Source: Catonia carolina (lineage: Eukaryota; Arthropoda; Insecta; Hemiptera; Achilidae). Taken from it: a stretch of 64,000 nt of DNA. The DNA is taken from positions 94,869,041 to 94,933,040 of the forward strand of contig JAQMRL010000008.1 of assembly GCA_035578175.1 (NCBI GenBank), written 5' to 3'. A model generated the notes under the pieces. That model searched no databases and was not told the DNA's origin. It saw only the letters and a list, made by a program, of their open reading frames with translations. Both the position numbers and the translations under genes were made by a program. Shown one piece after another: positions 26,501 to 41,800 of this stretch. The number at the start of each line of letters is the position of its first letter. Position 1 is the stretch's first letter.

Positions 26501-29500
26501 TATAAATAATTGTCTCGTTAATTTATTGAACACTCCTAGTATGTACAGAAGTATTTTAGATTTAACGTTTACAAATTTGAGATTTTTATTAAAATCTATT
26601 CAAGTGTTTAGTTAATTTAGAAAGAAAATATCTAACAAATATATTTCTTCACCCAAGCAGAAAAACAATCACAACCAAAGATAAATCATTTTAATTTAAT
26701 TTTACGTTATTTAAACCAGAATATACATGAATTTCGTATAAATTCAAAAGATTTTTTTACGTATAAATATTTAAGTTCTGATAAAAATTAAAACAGATGT
26801 ACGCTGTGAAAATCATTCCAACTTTAACTAATTGTATTATTTTTGTTTTGTGTTTTAATAGATTATTATTTGCGATATAAAGTTTTATTTTAAAAGTTGA
26901 CAAGCTGTCAGGAAATTTGAAAACAAATATGTGTTTATTAAAAAAAAACACAAGGCAACATAGAAACACATTGTACCAATGAACATCTAATCGATTGTGA
27001 CTTTTATTTAAAAAATCCATTTTATTTATTTTGTTATCGTAATAACAATTTGAGTTTTACATAGTAAATTTTATATTACAGGTGACATTTAATATAAACA
27101 AGAAATAAATTAAAGCAGAAACGTTTCACATTTGGTTGTAAATGATACTGAATTAGAATTTAGAATTGGGGTGTTTTAGGCGGCCAATTTATTACTGAAA
27201 TCCAGACAGTACGTTTATTTAAATGACTAAATTTAAATTAAGTTTAAAACTTATTGTTTCAAATGCTAAATACTGAAATATATTCTGGTTAATTACTAAA
27301 ACAACATTAATTAGACTCTTGAGACTCTTTGGTGCAGAGAAGTTTTAATCTAAAATATTTCCATATAGAAATTCAACAGTAGCTAGGCTACTCGCAATAC
27401 AAAATTCGTGATTTTTATAAATAGAAACATAGATTTTTGAAAAAATGTCTAGGTATATGTCTTATTCGTCTCTGAGAAAAACTATTATTCTAAATGAGCG
27501 AAACTTGATTACTAAAATTTTCTAATAAATTTTTCTTTTCTTTTATTTGTTATCGGGAACTGTACATTATTGACAACTACCCAATTTGATCGCTGCTTTT
27601 CTGTATTGTTTGACGTGAATTAGGCATGAGTTTAAACAGGGACCCCAGTAGAGTTGGGGTTGCGGTTGGCTGTCAGCTGGTCACCGTACAAAGTCGCTTG
27701 CCCAACCGGTGTTACTTAACAAATAATAGTAACTTACTACCAGCTGACTGACTGAGTTGGCTTGGAGGCCTAACAAAATAAATAATTTTTTTTTTATTCC
27801 TAATTTGTGTACGTTGCAATCTGTTCAATTCAGAACAATAAGCAACCCCATGACCCAATGAGATGAGGATGATGTGTATGACGTGTAAATGAGGTGTAGT
27901 CTTGTACAAACCCAGGCCAACCATTCCTGAGAGGTATGGTTAATTAAACCCCAACCATCAAAGTACACCGGTAACCACTGTCTAGTATTCAGATCCGTAT
28001 AAAAGTAACTACCTTTACTAGGATTTGAACTAGGAACCTTCGTCTCCGAAAATCAGCTGTTAAACAGCTGATTTTGGCGACGACTTTACCTCTAGACCAA
28101 CCCGGTGGGTAAATAAATAAATAAATAAATTTTTATTGTCACGTAAGTAATCCATTATACCTTTACGAATGACCCTTCGTCTCCAAAAATCAGCTGTGTA
28201 ACTACTGATTCGCGGCTACGACTTTACTAGTCAAACCCAGTTGGTTGTATTTATTTTAATTTCACATTTTATTTAAAAATACCAATAGAGAAAACCTTTG
28301 GTAATTAACTTTTTAGATTATAGTAACCACTACCACAGACAGAAAAGCATTTATTGACGGGAAAGTTTTGTTTTAGTTCTAAATATTTAAAAGTTAAATA
28401 AGTTATTTTAACTTTTTTAAAATTTTTTAACACACACACACACACACACACACAGACCAATCGCTAAAACCATGTTTTTGGGTTCAGGGGGTTTAAAAAC
28501 GTGCAGATCCGGTGAAAACTCGATTTCGAAAAATCGACAAGAAAACAATACTTTCCTTCCTATATATTCATATAGGCAAGAGAAAGTAATAAATTTTACG
28601 ATATAGATATTTTAAACTATATAATAATTAATTTTCAACTAGATCTCTACTACATTTTCTTTAAAGGTGGGGGGGAAGGGTGATTAAATTTCGGCTTAAC
28701 ATTTGCTGTATTCAGTGAAATGTATTTCGCTTGTGGTATAAATAAATAAATTTTTAGTTTTTCATTTTAGAATTCTACAAATTAGTTTAAATTAAATTTC
28801 AAATATTGTGTTAAATTATAGAAATTTATAATGCATTATTTAAAATAAATTTACAATTCTTTTTACGTGAAAATTCAAAATCGGTATATACCGTGCGTTC
28901 GGAAAGTCGCTGTGCACTGGAATTGTGACTATGGATTTATGAAAATATGTATAAAGAAATGACTAAGCATTTTGGAAAAAAATTTATTCAATACCTTAAT
29001 TACATTGTTAAACCGTGATTACATTGTTTATAGAAGGTGTTCGAAATGACCTCCATTGGCATCAATACAGCATTGCACTCGTTTCATTTTGTTTGCAAAC
29101 ACCTTTCGCAACTGAAGAACAGTGATTACTTGAATGTATGCCGTTATTGCGGCTTTAAGTTCGTCAATCGTGTGTGGTCTGTTCCGATACACAGTTTGTT
29201 TCGCCGCACCCCATAAAAAGAAATCGGGGGGAGTCAGATCAGGAGATCTTGCAGGCCACAAATTCTTTGAAATTATTCGTTCACCAAACACGTTGCGCAG
29301 GAAAGCCATTGAGATGTTAGATGTATGTGCTGTTGCCCCGTCTTGTTGGAACCAACCATTATTCATTTCCACTTGTGTTATTTGATGCGTAAAGTTCTCT
29401 AAAATATCAGAACAATAACGTAAAAATTTTTTTCCAAAATGCTTAGTCATTTCTTTATACATATTTTCATAAATCCATAGTCACAATTCCAGTGCACAGC

Positions 29501-32500
29501 GACTTTCCGAACGCACGGTACAACAACAAATATATTTTGGTAGATTGGGTGAGAGATTTAGTATTAAGTACATGAAAAATGGTTTTGTATGATATTATAT
29601 TTCGAGTTCATTGAAAACTGGAATAATCCTACGGAGTGAACGGGAACGATACTCTAAATTAATGAAAATTTGATGCCCGTAATTACTACATATTATAATT
29701 AATGGTTATTAATTTAATTGTAAATTAATATTAAATGGTAAATTATTGGAAAATTTAACGAACGAAATACTGTTACGCTTGGTTGATTTATATAATTGAG
29801 TATTACATTTAATTGGATGAGCAAGGAGATAAGCAAACTTTGATCTTACATAACTTATATGTGTACAGGAATTACCTTTATACTTCGATAAATTGCAAAT
29901 ACAAATTTAATTAATTATTATTGTTTTACTAGATCTGTATTTCTCGTACATTGTAAATATTATAACGTTCGATATTAGTGAACAGCACAGGAATCTCATG
30001 TTTGTGGTCAGTTCCAATTTGGATTATCATTTTAATTAATCCGTACATTTAAAAGAAAAAGTATTTTTCACCTAATTCACGAATTAACCGATTTAGAAAT
30101 GTAAAATACAGATGAAATACTCTTTATTATTATTATTATTATTATTATTAGATTTTTCTGAGAGTGCCTGGCACAGCTTTAAGAAGTTTTAGGCTGTTTG
30201 CTGGAGCTACAAAAAGTAAAATAGCTCCAATCAATAGATGTATAGCTACAGCCAATGAAATAAATGGAGAGGTAGATCTGTTTCACAGAGATAGTAAAAT
30301 TAAAGAAAAACTGTACAGGATACTGTGAAGGAAGGCTGTAAATACTGCGTGATATTTATGTTTTTTTATGTATTTTTATGTGTTATTTGTGTCTATATGG
30401 TGTATGTTGAGCTCGACGGCTGATTGCATTTAGAGAAGAAACAATGACTACGTTAAGTTGTAATGGTGCGGTATACTAAGGCGATATTATCTTGCTGTTC
30501 TACTGTACCACCTCGCATCCTTGCGACCAGCCATAGTAGTGGGTGGAGACGGCGGGGTGTAGGGGAGTTTGCGAGCCCCACCAAAAAAAAAAAAAAATTA
30601 TCAATAAATACGAGTACATGGAATTTATACGAATAATATAATAATAATATAACGGTTAATAAAACGACAAAGTTATGAAAGTTGTAAAAAGTTATGGAAG
30701 ATTTAACATTATGTTAACCATTGGATAATGATGATAATGATATTGGTTGCTGTTGTGTTATTTAAGTATAGAAGACAATAAGGATATTTAAAAAAAAAGA
30801 AAATGTAAGAGTAGTAGAATCATTAGTTTATCTTCTCTATCTAACACGAAAATATAAGCATTCTTTCCTTTCTATCACTCGTTTTTGTTTCTCCTTTGTT
30901 TAGAAAGAGTGAATATCGTTAAAGTTGAATTGCAAAACTTACCAAATACTGATCATCCATGCAGTCTATATGTGGTCCAATAACAGTAAAATATTTCATA
31001 CCTTGCGGCGGTGAAGCGTATGGTATATCGACTGTTACCTGAAAACAAACAAAAGCAAAATGATTTGAATGATGAAAGAAAAACAAATAAGAGAGAAAAT
31101 TGATGTGCTCATTCATATTTTCTGTGTTTACTAGTGTTATTGAAACCTTTGTACAAAATATACCCAATCATTCTCAAAGAGGGAATCGAACGTTTTTACA
31201 GACATAATTATCGTTATTTACGTTGAAAAAACAATTAAGTTATGAACGATTGTTAGTTATAGTTGTTTTAAAAAATCATTAATATTATAACAGTTTTTAC
31301 CAAAAATCGTTTTAGTAAACGTATTATTATTATTATATATTTAATACGTGTTATACACGTAATTAAATAATACGAGTACTAATAATACACAATTATAAAT
31401 TTAAATAGTTTGATTTTGTAGCTAAATTGGGAAATTTGATAGCTTCAAGTACCTTGGGGAGATAATACAACCAAAGACCAGCGAAAAGGAAGCGAACAAA
31501 AACAGACGAGAAAAGGTGGCAGGTACACTTCAAGGAACTCACCACTTGTATAAAAAGAAACCATTCTCAAGACAATTCAAGATTAGGCATTATAATACTG
31601 TGAAAAAACCTGTGTGTTTGTACGGGAGTGAATGCCTAAGAATGACCAGCAAGGCTGGTTTAAGAGAACCAGAGAAATTTGAGAGAAAGATCTTACAAAG
31701 GATAATAGGCCCGAAGATAGTGGACGGACAATATAGGTCACGAAAAGAACTGTACAAGGAAATTAACGATTAATGTAAACAATTAGAAAAAGAAGACTAA
31801 AATTTTGTGGACATCTGGGTAGAATGGATGAAAACCTGTTGAAAAAACAAATTTTAAAGACATTAAACAATTAAACCTAAGGTGTCGGATAAATGGTTTA
31901 AAGAAGTCAAAAAAGATACTGAGAAAACCGGAATAAACCAAGAAAACTAAATGAACCAGATAAAATTCAGACAACTAAGTACGAACTATAAGGGATTCCA
32001 TGAAGAGCAAAAAATGGAACATCGGGTGAAATAAGAAAAGAGAAAAGCCTACAGTGAGCGAATGCTGAGAATATGAGTTGCGAGAAGAGCTTCTAAAAAC
32101 GTCTTAAGTTACCTCATATGGTCTAAAATTGGCCCCAAACGAGAAAAAAAGATTGTATAGTTCAAGAGAAATGTAATGCAGACGAAGAAATGAAAAATAA
32201 CATTAAGAAAATTGAGTGAGAATATCAACTAACAGAAAATATTAACAATCAAAAATCAATATCGCTATCCTGTAAATTAACACTACAATACATTATAAAA
32301 CCATTATATGGATCATAATGTACCTTACATTCGAAAGAGAGATTTTAAAAGAAAATAGAAATGAAAAAGAGAAAATTCCTGAGGACACTATATGGTAATG
32401 AATACAAAGAAATATGAAATAGGAGAATATAGGTTAAAGTGTAATAAAGAGATTTATGAGAATGGAAAAATATAAAAAATAACAGATTCTATGAGAAAAA

Positions 32501-35500
32501 GGAAAATAAGTTTTATGGACATGTCTGTATGGATCAGAAAATATTAATGAAACAATTATTTGATAGATTAAAAAATTACTAAACACAAAAAAATTCTTCG
32601 TAGAAACTAAAAAAAGATATTAGGTGTTACAGATAAGAAAGGACTAGTGCATTTAATTGAATTTGAGGGGTTTCAAGAGAAGGAGAAAACCACAAAATTA
32701 TAACAAGTAACGACCAGAAGAAATGAAGAAAGAGTTCAGTTAAAAAATGAAAAAGCTCGGGAAAGCCGAAAAATAGCAATGAAAAAAGGAGAATATCATA
32801 ATTAAAAACTAAGTAATTAAACGTGATCCTCAGTAGGTCGAAACGATAAACGAGATACTCATTGTTTACATTTTAATTGATTTATTTAGTTTTCAGTAGA
32901 CCGTTTTTTTTCTTAATCCGTAATATGTAGGCCTGCATGTTGCAATCTCTTCAATTGTAAAGAATAATCAATCCTATGTCCCAATGAGATGAGGATGGTA
33001 CGTATGACGTGTAAATGAGTCTTGTACAGACTTAGGCCGACAATTCCTGAGAGAGAATAATTAATTGAATCCCAACTATCAAAGTACTTTTGTAACCACT
33101 GTATAGTATTCAAATCCGGATAAAAGTAGCTACCTTTACTAGGATTTGAAGACTCGTCCCCTAGATTCGTCTCCGAAAATCAGTGGTAAAACAGCTAGAA
33201 ACACCAGTAAATTTTTTAACTAAATTATTAGACTTTTTTAATAATTTTTACTGGTTTTAATCATTGCCTACTGAATTATATTAATAGAATAACTGTTTTT
33301 GTAATGTTATATCTATTTTTGGAATAAAGATAAAATTTAATTATGTAATTACGGAATGACGTGGTCAAAAGATTTAGCATAAAATTTTAATTTTTGTAAT
33401 TTAGCACTAATTCTGTCAACGATTTTTAATAAAATCATAAATATTTAGGGAAAAAATCGTTGAATAGCCTCAAAGAAAATCTTGGAAAGTGTTAAAATTG
33501 TCTTTTCATATTCCTATTTAGGTTGAATTTATCTTTTAAAATTCATTTAAATTAAATTATTTCAGAACTGAAAGAATAATAATATGTACAGCCTCTTACT
33601 AAGCATAATTTATTTTTAATAGTTCTGAATAGTGGTGTGTGAAAGGCAACATTAAGGTTTTTCTGAGAAAGAGTCGTGATACACAATTATTATTAGATTC
33701 CATGAAAAAGGTTTGAAAGAAAGGAAGGAAAATATTTTTTATAATTTTCCGGATAAGGGTCTTATTTTTTATTAAGAAGATGTCACGGAATAAATATTAA
33801 TAAAATTAGTGACTATTCTTCTATTCGAAATTTAAAAAATGTTAAAAGGCTATACGAAAAGAAGATTATATCCCCATTATTCCCTATTTTAAAATCATTC
33901 AACAAACAAATCCTGTGTTTGTTTGGTAGACGTTGTTTAGACGGGAGATTTATGAATGTGTATAGCTATACAGATTGATTCAGAATTCGATACCAATCTC
34001 TCGGGAGCTGTTTATGTAGCCAAAAATAATTAAATATGTTTAATTTAGCACCTTCAAGACAAACCAAGATTAGCCATTATAATATTGTGATAAAATCTGT
34101 GTGTCTGTACGTGAGTGAGTGCATTAGAATGACGGGGAAGCTGGTCTAAGTAAAGCAAAGAAATTTGAAAGAAAGCTCCTCCGCAATAGAATGGGTTCGA
34201 AAATAGTAGATGGACAATATAGGTTACGCGGTCGAGAAGAACTGTACAAGGAAAATGAATGATTAGTGGAAACAATTAGAAAAAGAAGACTAAAATTTTA
34301 CAGACAACAGTATAGAATGGATGACAACCAGTTGACAAAACAAATGTTTAAGACACTAAATAATAGACCTAAGATGTCGGGAAAATGGTTTAAAGAAGTC
34401 AGAAAAGATTTGAGAAAACCGGAATTAACCAAGAAAACTTAATGAACCGAACCAAATTCAGATAACTAATTACGGACTTTAAATGATTCCATGAAGAGTA
34501 AAAACAGAACACTGCGTGGACAGAAGAAAGGAGAAAAGCCAACAGTGAGCGAATGCTGAGAATGTGGACTGCATAAAAGCTTCAAAAAATGTCTAACGTC
34601 ACCTTACCTGGTCTAAAATTGGTCCTATACGAGGGGGAAAACATAGGGTTGAAAAGGCTTCGGTAGCGAGTTACAGCTGGTGAAAGATTTCGCTCGACAT
34701 TCAGTTAAGGTCATACTGAACTTTCGAAGATTTGAATTAAAAGATAAAGTTATAATTTTGGTAAAATCTTATAGCTTTTAACCTGAAAAATTGAATAAAA
34801 CATGTCCCATAACTGTATATCCCATAGTTTTAAATATATCTAACCTTAAACACAAAAATCAGGGGTTAAAAATAACACTTATAAGTATTAAATAAAATAA
34901 CATTGTTAAATGCTTATTAAGTCATAATTTATTTTTAAAAAATCTACAGAATTGCTGTTTTTCAACAAAATTCTTTTGAATATAATAACGCTTAACTGAA
35001 GCGTTAACAACGCTTCGTGTTGAAGAACTATTTCGAAATGATAACTGGGAATTGAAACAAGAATCCCCTTTGTTTAAGTATTAAAGTACCCTACGATTAA
35101 GTCAATGTGGTAGTTAAGTTGTAACATTGTTTGAATGAATTTAATGATTTAACTTTAATACTCAGTTGAAGTGTCTGATGTATTTTTTTAAGCTGAACCA
35201 TAAATTTAAATTATTAATAATTTCATAAAACATATTGTTTTATTTAAATTTTCAAGTTTTGTTCTGTACCGTTAGATATTTGAATATAGAATTGTTTTAA
35301 CATAAGATACAGCGCAATTTGAATGTTCCCTTAATGCGATATTCCTTTTCAGCTGTCAGTTAAGAGTCGTTGAATTGAACACTGCATAATGCATAATATT
35401 TAAATCACCGAGCAGCTGACACTGCACTTCTGCAATTTATGTCAAACATTATTTCCTACAACGTGTTCTGAAATACATTAACAAGTTTTAGATGTCATCG

Positions 35501-38500
35501 TATGATAAATTTGAGACATCCATCAAAATCGATTCCACATGAGAGTTGAATTTATTATAAAATACAATCTTGAATGGAAATTGAAAGGTAAATGTCAAAG
35601 TTCTTGGTTTATTTATAAGAGAAATAGTAGATTATTTCTAACACAAATGTTTAGTCCCTAGAATATTCAAGAAGGGAATTTTATAAACTAATACAGGACA
35701 CTAATATACAAGAAAACTCATACTCAAAACCGTTTTAACTCTTCTCGTTAGCTAACTTTGTTTTGTGTGCATCTGTTTATATAAATACTGTGACGTTTAT
35801 TACAGGTTATTTTCGGGATCTGTTTATTTATAAATAAAAATACTCCTTTATAAATTTATAACAAATATTAATTTATAAATTAAATACTTTCATAAATTAG
35901 TGCATTACTTGCATTAAATTAGTACAGACTACAATGGTTAAAATATTTGCTAAATTTTCAGATCTAGCTGGAAGTCGATATTTGAATCTACTTTCAACTT
36001 ATGGAAATTAATAAATAAACCTATATTTACTTGTACTATAATATATTTACTGCAATAATAGTAATCCCTTAATATGCAACATGAATTCTCCAGACCTACC
36101 AGGAATACCACAAAGACGACTGAAACGCCGATGGAGTAGATACATGATACATTAACACGACTCTAACAGTAATTACGTGAACTAAATATGAAATTAAAAT
36201 TTAACACATTTTTCATTATCTGGAGAGCTACCACTGGGTGGTGTCCTCCTCAAAGCCATTAAAGCGGGGTTTTTATTGACACAAAACGTAAACCTTTTTG
36301 CTGGTTGTACTTTTACAGTTGCAAAATAAAACAAAATGAAAAAAAAGTGAGATTAATGTAATTTTTAATTTGAAAAAAATAACAAAAACATTTATGTAAA
36401 AATCATGTAAACGTGGACGAAAACTAGGTACCTTAAAACGTTTATTTGTAAAAAGAATAACTCAGTTTAAAAAAAAACATGAAATTTAACAGAAAAATAA
36501 TTATTTTGTAAAGAGGGTACAATGTTTACGCAAGTAAATTTAAATTATCTTATAATTAAAAACATAAAATTAAAAAATAATTTGTTACTTCTAATGAGGG
36601 TTTTTAAATAGTACATAAACTGCAAAAATAATTTCATTTTGTTTATTTTTTCTGAAATGAATATTAATGATAACATAACTTATTCAATGAAATTTTCAAG
36701 AGAAGTTTAGAATATTTTATTTTTGCTTAGTAATTGAAGGGCTTAACTTGCATCAGGTCATTGGCCCCATTTCTCCCCTACTCATCACTTTTTTATAGGG
36801 TAAAAAAGAGTATCACGTTATAATGGCAGGGGAAATACGGTACGATGTTCTCACATTACAAGCACAATTTTATAGCCAATATTTTTATGAAAATATGAAA
36901 AGAAAATATTTTGGAACGTTTTAGGTAATGTAGTCTAATATTAGAAAATTTCATTAAAATGTAATTCTATATATTTTTGAGTTTTATATTCATTACATTA
37001 AATGGCCAGAAATAATTCATTGGAAATATTGTAACATTATTTCAGAAACGGGAGATTATTGTAAGAATTATGTATTGTACGGGATGGAGTGTGTTAAACA
37101 AGGATCGTGAATTGGAATGTTGAGCTATTTTGAATAGGAGTTCTAAGAAATCAAATCTAGTAGAAAAGTTTGTTTTATTTTGATTCCTCCTTTTAAGTTT
37201 GATAAAAGCCTTTGAAATGAAAAAAAGCTTACTGACTACAAACATTGATTTATAGATTAGGAAAAATCTCTTAAAACACTATGTTTGGAGTGTAGATTAT
37301 ACGGGAGTGAAACATGGGTGATAGGGGCTGTAGGAAGGAAGAGGATAGAAGCTTTTGAAATGTGGTGTTAAAGGAAAATGTTAAAGATTAGATGGGTGGA
37401 CAAGATAAGTAATTTAGAGGTTCTTAGGCGAGTGAATGAAAAAAGAAGTATATGGAAGCATCTTACCAGAAGAAGGGATAGGCTAGTGGGGCATATCTTA
37501 AGACATCCAGGTATTGGTCTATCAATAATGGAGGGTAATATTGGGGGAGTGAATTGTAAGAGGAGGCAAAGGTTAGAGTTTATCACAAATGATGTAGGGT
37601 GTTACAGGTATGTAGATATGAAACGACTTGCGCAAGATAGAACAGTTTGGAGAACTGCATCAAACCAGTCGAGAGACTAATCACAAAAAAAAAAATAGTG
37701 ACCATGGCATTCAAGGGAAGATGGCCAGTCAGCTCAAAAATTATACTTAGTAACCGAACAAGTTCATGATTTATAGAACAAGTTCATGATTTTAAATATT
37801 TAGGATGCAGGATTTCCAATGGCAAAGATGATGACGTGAGTGAAAAACTGGAAAAATTCAGCGCTGTACGCGGTTCTATTTGCAGGACAATAGGAAAGAA
37901 AATGAGATAGAGCACCCGAATTGAATATTATAGAGCAATGGTTGTACCATTTATAAAATATGGGAGTGAAACATGGATGTCATTACAGAGGAACGAGTCT
38001 TGTATCCAGGCTGCTGAAATAATATCTTTTCGGGGAGTCAAAGATAGTACCCGGTTTGATGAAGTACGCAACGCGCCGAGTTAAATGTTCAGTCATTGTG
38101 AGAAACATTTAGAATACAGGGCGTTTCATAATGTACTTCGGGGTTACAGAATTTCAGTACAGAAAAGTATTTCACTTATAAGAATGAAACAAGTACTGTA
38201 CGAAAGAGCACTTCAAATAGTTTTTTCCACATATTCTGGGCAGTTAGTTAACCGTTTGCCCGCTAGGCGTAGACAGTAGAGAAAATGGCTGCCACGGGAA
38301 GCGAGAAGTCGTTTTGTGTGTTACAATTTCACGTGTCAAAGTCAGTAATTACTGTGCAACGTGCGTTTTGGTTGAAATTTAATCAGGATCTATCAAGTGA
38401 CAATTCAATTCATGGTATAAACAAATCCATGGTATAAACAATTCAGTGAAACTGGTTGCTTGTGAAGCGGAAATCAGCTGGTCGTCTATCAACCTCAGAT

Positions 38501-38853
38501 GCCAATTTCAAACGTGTAGATGCTAGACTTTCGTGTTGATGTGTGCCATGTCACCAAAGGAGGACACATTAAACATTTATAGTTGCTTAAAAATAACTGT
38601 TTGAGTCCCTGCATTGCCTCATACAACTTTCATTTAGGTCAGTGAAATAGTTTTTTGTACTGAATTTTCGTAACACCGAAGAACATTATGAAATGCTCTG
38701 TATATAAGAGAAACTGATCTAATTATTTACTTTGCATGTCAGCACATAACTTACTCTACGAACATGGAAATATAGACCTAGAGGGAAGCGAAGTTTGGGA
38801 AGACCTAAAAAGAGACGGATGCCGGAACATGCCATTGAGCCTAATCCTTGACA

Positions 38854-38884
<31 letters not shown>

Positions 38885-41800
38885 ATGATGATGATGATGA
38901 ATTGCGATGATTTTGTTACAAAGATCTTATAATTGTTCAAAGGATCTAGATTAATTGTTACATTGCTATTGATTAACGTCTTTGTATTGAGGTCAGTCAA
39001 TGATTAAACTGGTGTAGGAAAAGTGTTGTCGGGCCTTTCGAAATAGTGTCGTTACGGAACTGGTTCGGAACTACATTCATAGTGGTTGTTGTATGGGTAG
39101 TATAAAGAGGTTGTAGACAGGTAAATCGATTATTTTGATTGTTTGTTGTTGTTACTGTATCTTAATTTTAAGTAAACTTTAGTTTGAGCTTAAGTTTTGT
39201 AATTGATTTAATTTATGTATTCTAATTGTATTAGTTAATAGACTAAGTTTAATCATTGATTGTAATTATTAATTTTATAAATAAATAATGAACTGTTATA
39301 AGTTTAAATCGGTTAAAGTAAGTTATTATTTATCATTCCCAGATCCCGCAAGAACCTTGGTTAAGTTGTTACTATTATTACAGTTTATTAATAAGTTAAG
39401 TTTGTCAGCAAATCAACTTGGGAATCCAACTGAAGACCAAATATTATTTAATTTATGACTGTTCGTTGTATTGTAGACGAATTCGCAGGACTTATAAAAA
39501 AATTAATTAATATTTTTGAAACTATTTTCATTTATCTTTTTGGCCTAGTAACGAACAACATTTTTCTCAGATCTAATGTTTTTATTTTTATCTATTTTAT
39601 ATCTTTCCCAAGCAGTTTTAATTTTTCACTATACTCCATCTTTCTTCTAAACATTTCTTGCCGTCATTACATGACAAATTTTGTCATCTTTTTTTGTTAT
39701 AAAAGCGCTGTTGATTTACAGGTAATTTTGGTTTAAGTTAAGTACTCTAACTTTATTGTTTGATTGGTTTTGAATTGTTTGTTTGTTGAATTGTTTGCAC
39801 TATTATGTGTTTTGTAATTTTTTCGTATCATATAACTGTTTCGTAAATGCTTTCTGATCCATTCTACAGAAATGTTCATAAAACAGTTTTTTCTTATAGA
39901 GTATTAAATTTCGATATATTTAAATATGTTTGTGAGATATTTATTGGAACATGAGCAGTCAATACATTTTCCTAAAAACACTTCATTTTTTCCTTTTTTC
40001 CAAAATTCACTTGTGTTCTATTCTCTGTAACACCTTCATCTCTTTCATATTTTCTTCAGTTTCTTCTTTTTCTTCAAGTCCCTCTCCTATCAGAGGTTTG
40101 AAATCATCATCATTATGCGAACGTCATTCGATGCTGCATGGAACAGTTCCGCGTTATTTCAACCGAACCAGTCCCTCAGGTTCTTTAACCAGGATGTCCG
40201 ACTTCTGCCAACGTTCTGTTTTTCCTTTATCTTCAGTTTCTACGAACTATCTATTCTGTGTTTTGTAATTTTTACATATATCAAATAACTGCTTCGTAAA
40301 TATTCTGATCCATTCTACAGAAATTTCCAAAAAACAGATTTTTTTCTTATAGAGTCTTATCTTTTCTATTTTTCCATTCCCATATATCTCTTTAATACTT
40401 TTTAACCTATATTCTTCATTTTCTTTTTCTTCGGGGCATATATTACTCTTAGAACTTTCCTCTTTTTAATTTATATTTTATTTTTCAAATTTTTCCTTTT
40501 TTTCTTAAAACTTATCAGATTATTATTATAAAAATTCTTGAAGAGATAAAGAGATATATTGCACTTATTATAAATAAAATTATTAAAATACCACCAGAAC
40601 GGTTAAAGAAAAAATAAGAACATAGACCTACCTAATGAGCAGCGCTTTTGTGGCTTACCACATAATCAGCTCGTTACAGTATTTCAAAATGTGTATATTT
40701 ATTTATGTAATTCTCTAAAATATAATGTGTTAAAAAATGACGAAAGCGATACTAATGCAAGTGTGCTTATTTATTTTTTGGTGATTCTGAATTCTGATGG
40801 TTTTTCAATAATTTTTTTTTTTGCGGTCTAGCCTTCTAAGGACTACGCAAATACTAATTAGGAAGGTTTATTTTTATATTCTTCATTTTCCGTTGCTGCC
40901 AGTAGGCTTTCATTTGGCTAGCAAATTGTTCTTTTCTTTCTTGGGTCCATTTGGTCCCCGGTTTACTTTTAGGTTTTTCGCATTCAAAGACTTCCACTTT
41001 TCCAATGTGTTGTCTAAACCTTTCTCTGTTTTGGCAAAGTTCTTCTGTAATTTTATATCTCTCCAGGAATTGTTTAACTGTTTTACTGAATATATGAGTA
41101 CTATTCTTCATGTTAAGAGTTTTATTGTAAATCCGTTTTACCCATCTTTGGTTATTCATTCTCATAATGTGTGCATGGAATTTGGAATTTCAGTTTACGC
41201 CTGATTATAGCTGAGTCTATGGGTTCCAAGACTCTGTATATCTCTGATGTTGGTCTCCTTCTGTACCCGTCTTCTGTTTTGAGTGGTCCGCATATCATTC
41301 TTAGGATTCTTTTCTCAATTTGGGCCAAGTTTTTGTTTTCCTTGTTCATAGCCAAGGTTTCGGAACCATAAAGAACCAAAGGTCTGATTACCGTTGTATA
41401 ATGTCTTATCTTTGCGGTGATGTATAGGTTCCTTTTATTGTATATATATGTGTCTAACTGTGTTGAAAGCTCTTTCCAGCTTCTCCGCTCTCTCCTTAAG
41501 TGGAATTTTATCAATGGCATTATGTGTTATAACTTTACCCAAATATTTGAACTTTTTTACCATTTTAATTTCTCCGTACTTGGTATTGATCTTTTTCGAT
41601 TTATCCTTTGTTACACTGTTTGCCATCATTTCTGTTTTTTCGAAAGATATCTGCAGTCCTGATTGTTCAGCAATTTCTTTTAGATCTTCCACTTGTTTCA
41701 CAGCTTGTTCTTTAGTTTCCGCTAACAGAGCTATATCATCTGCAAAAGCGAAACATGGTAAAATTAGGTTATCTTTCTTTACTCCCCATTTTGCGTGTGA

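Noticed and set aside
39455..40268. F/I/S-rich frames at 39455 and 39951 as membrane proteins
   Set aside because: The composition follows from AT- and T-rich DNA. The 39951 frame overlaps a minus-strand LINE tail, and no domain or splice context supports a gene.
40854..41204. Plus-strand frames opposite the 40.8-42.4 kb LINE (40821, 41417, 41448)
   Set aside because: They are shadows of the minus-strand reverse transcriptase gene.
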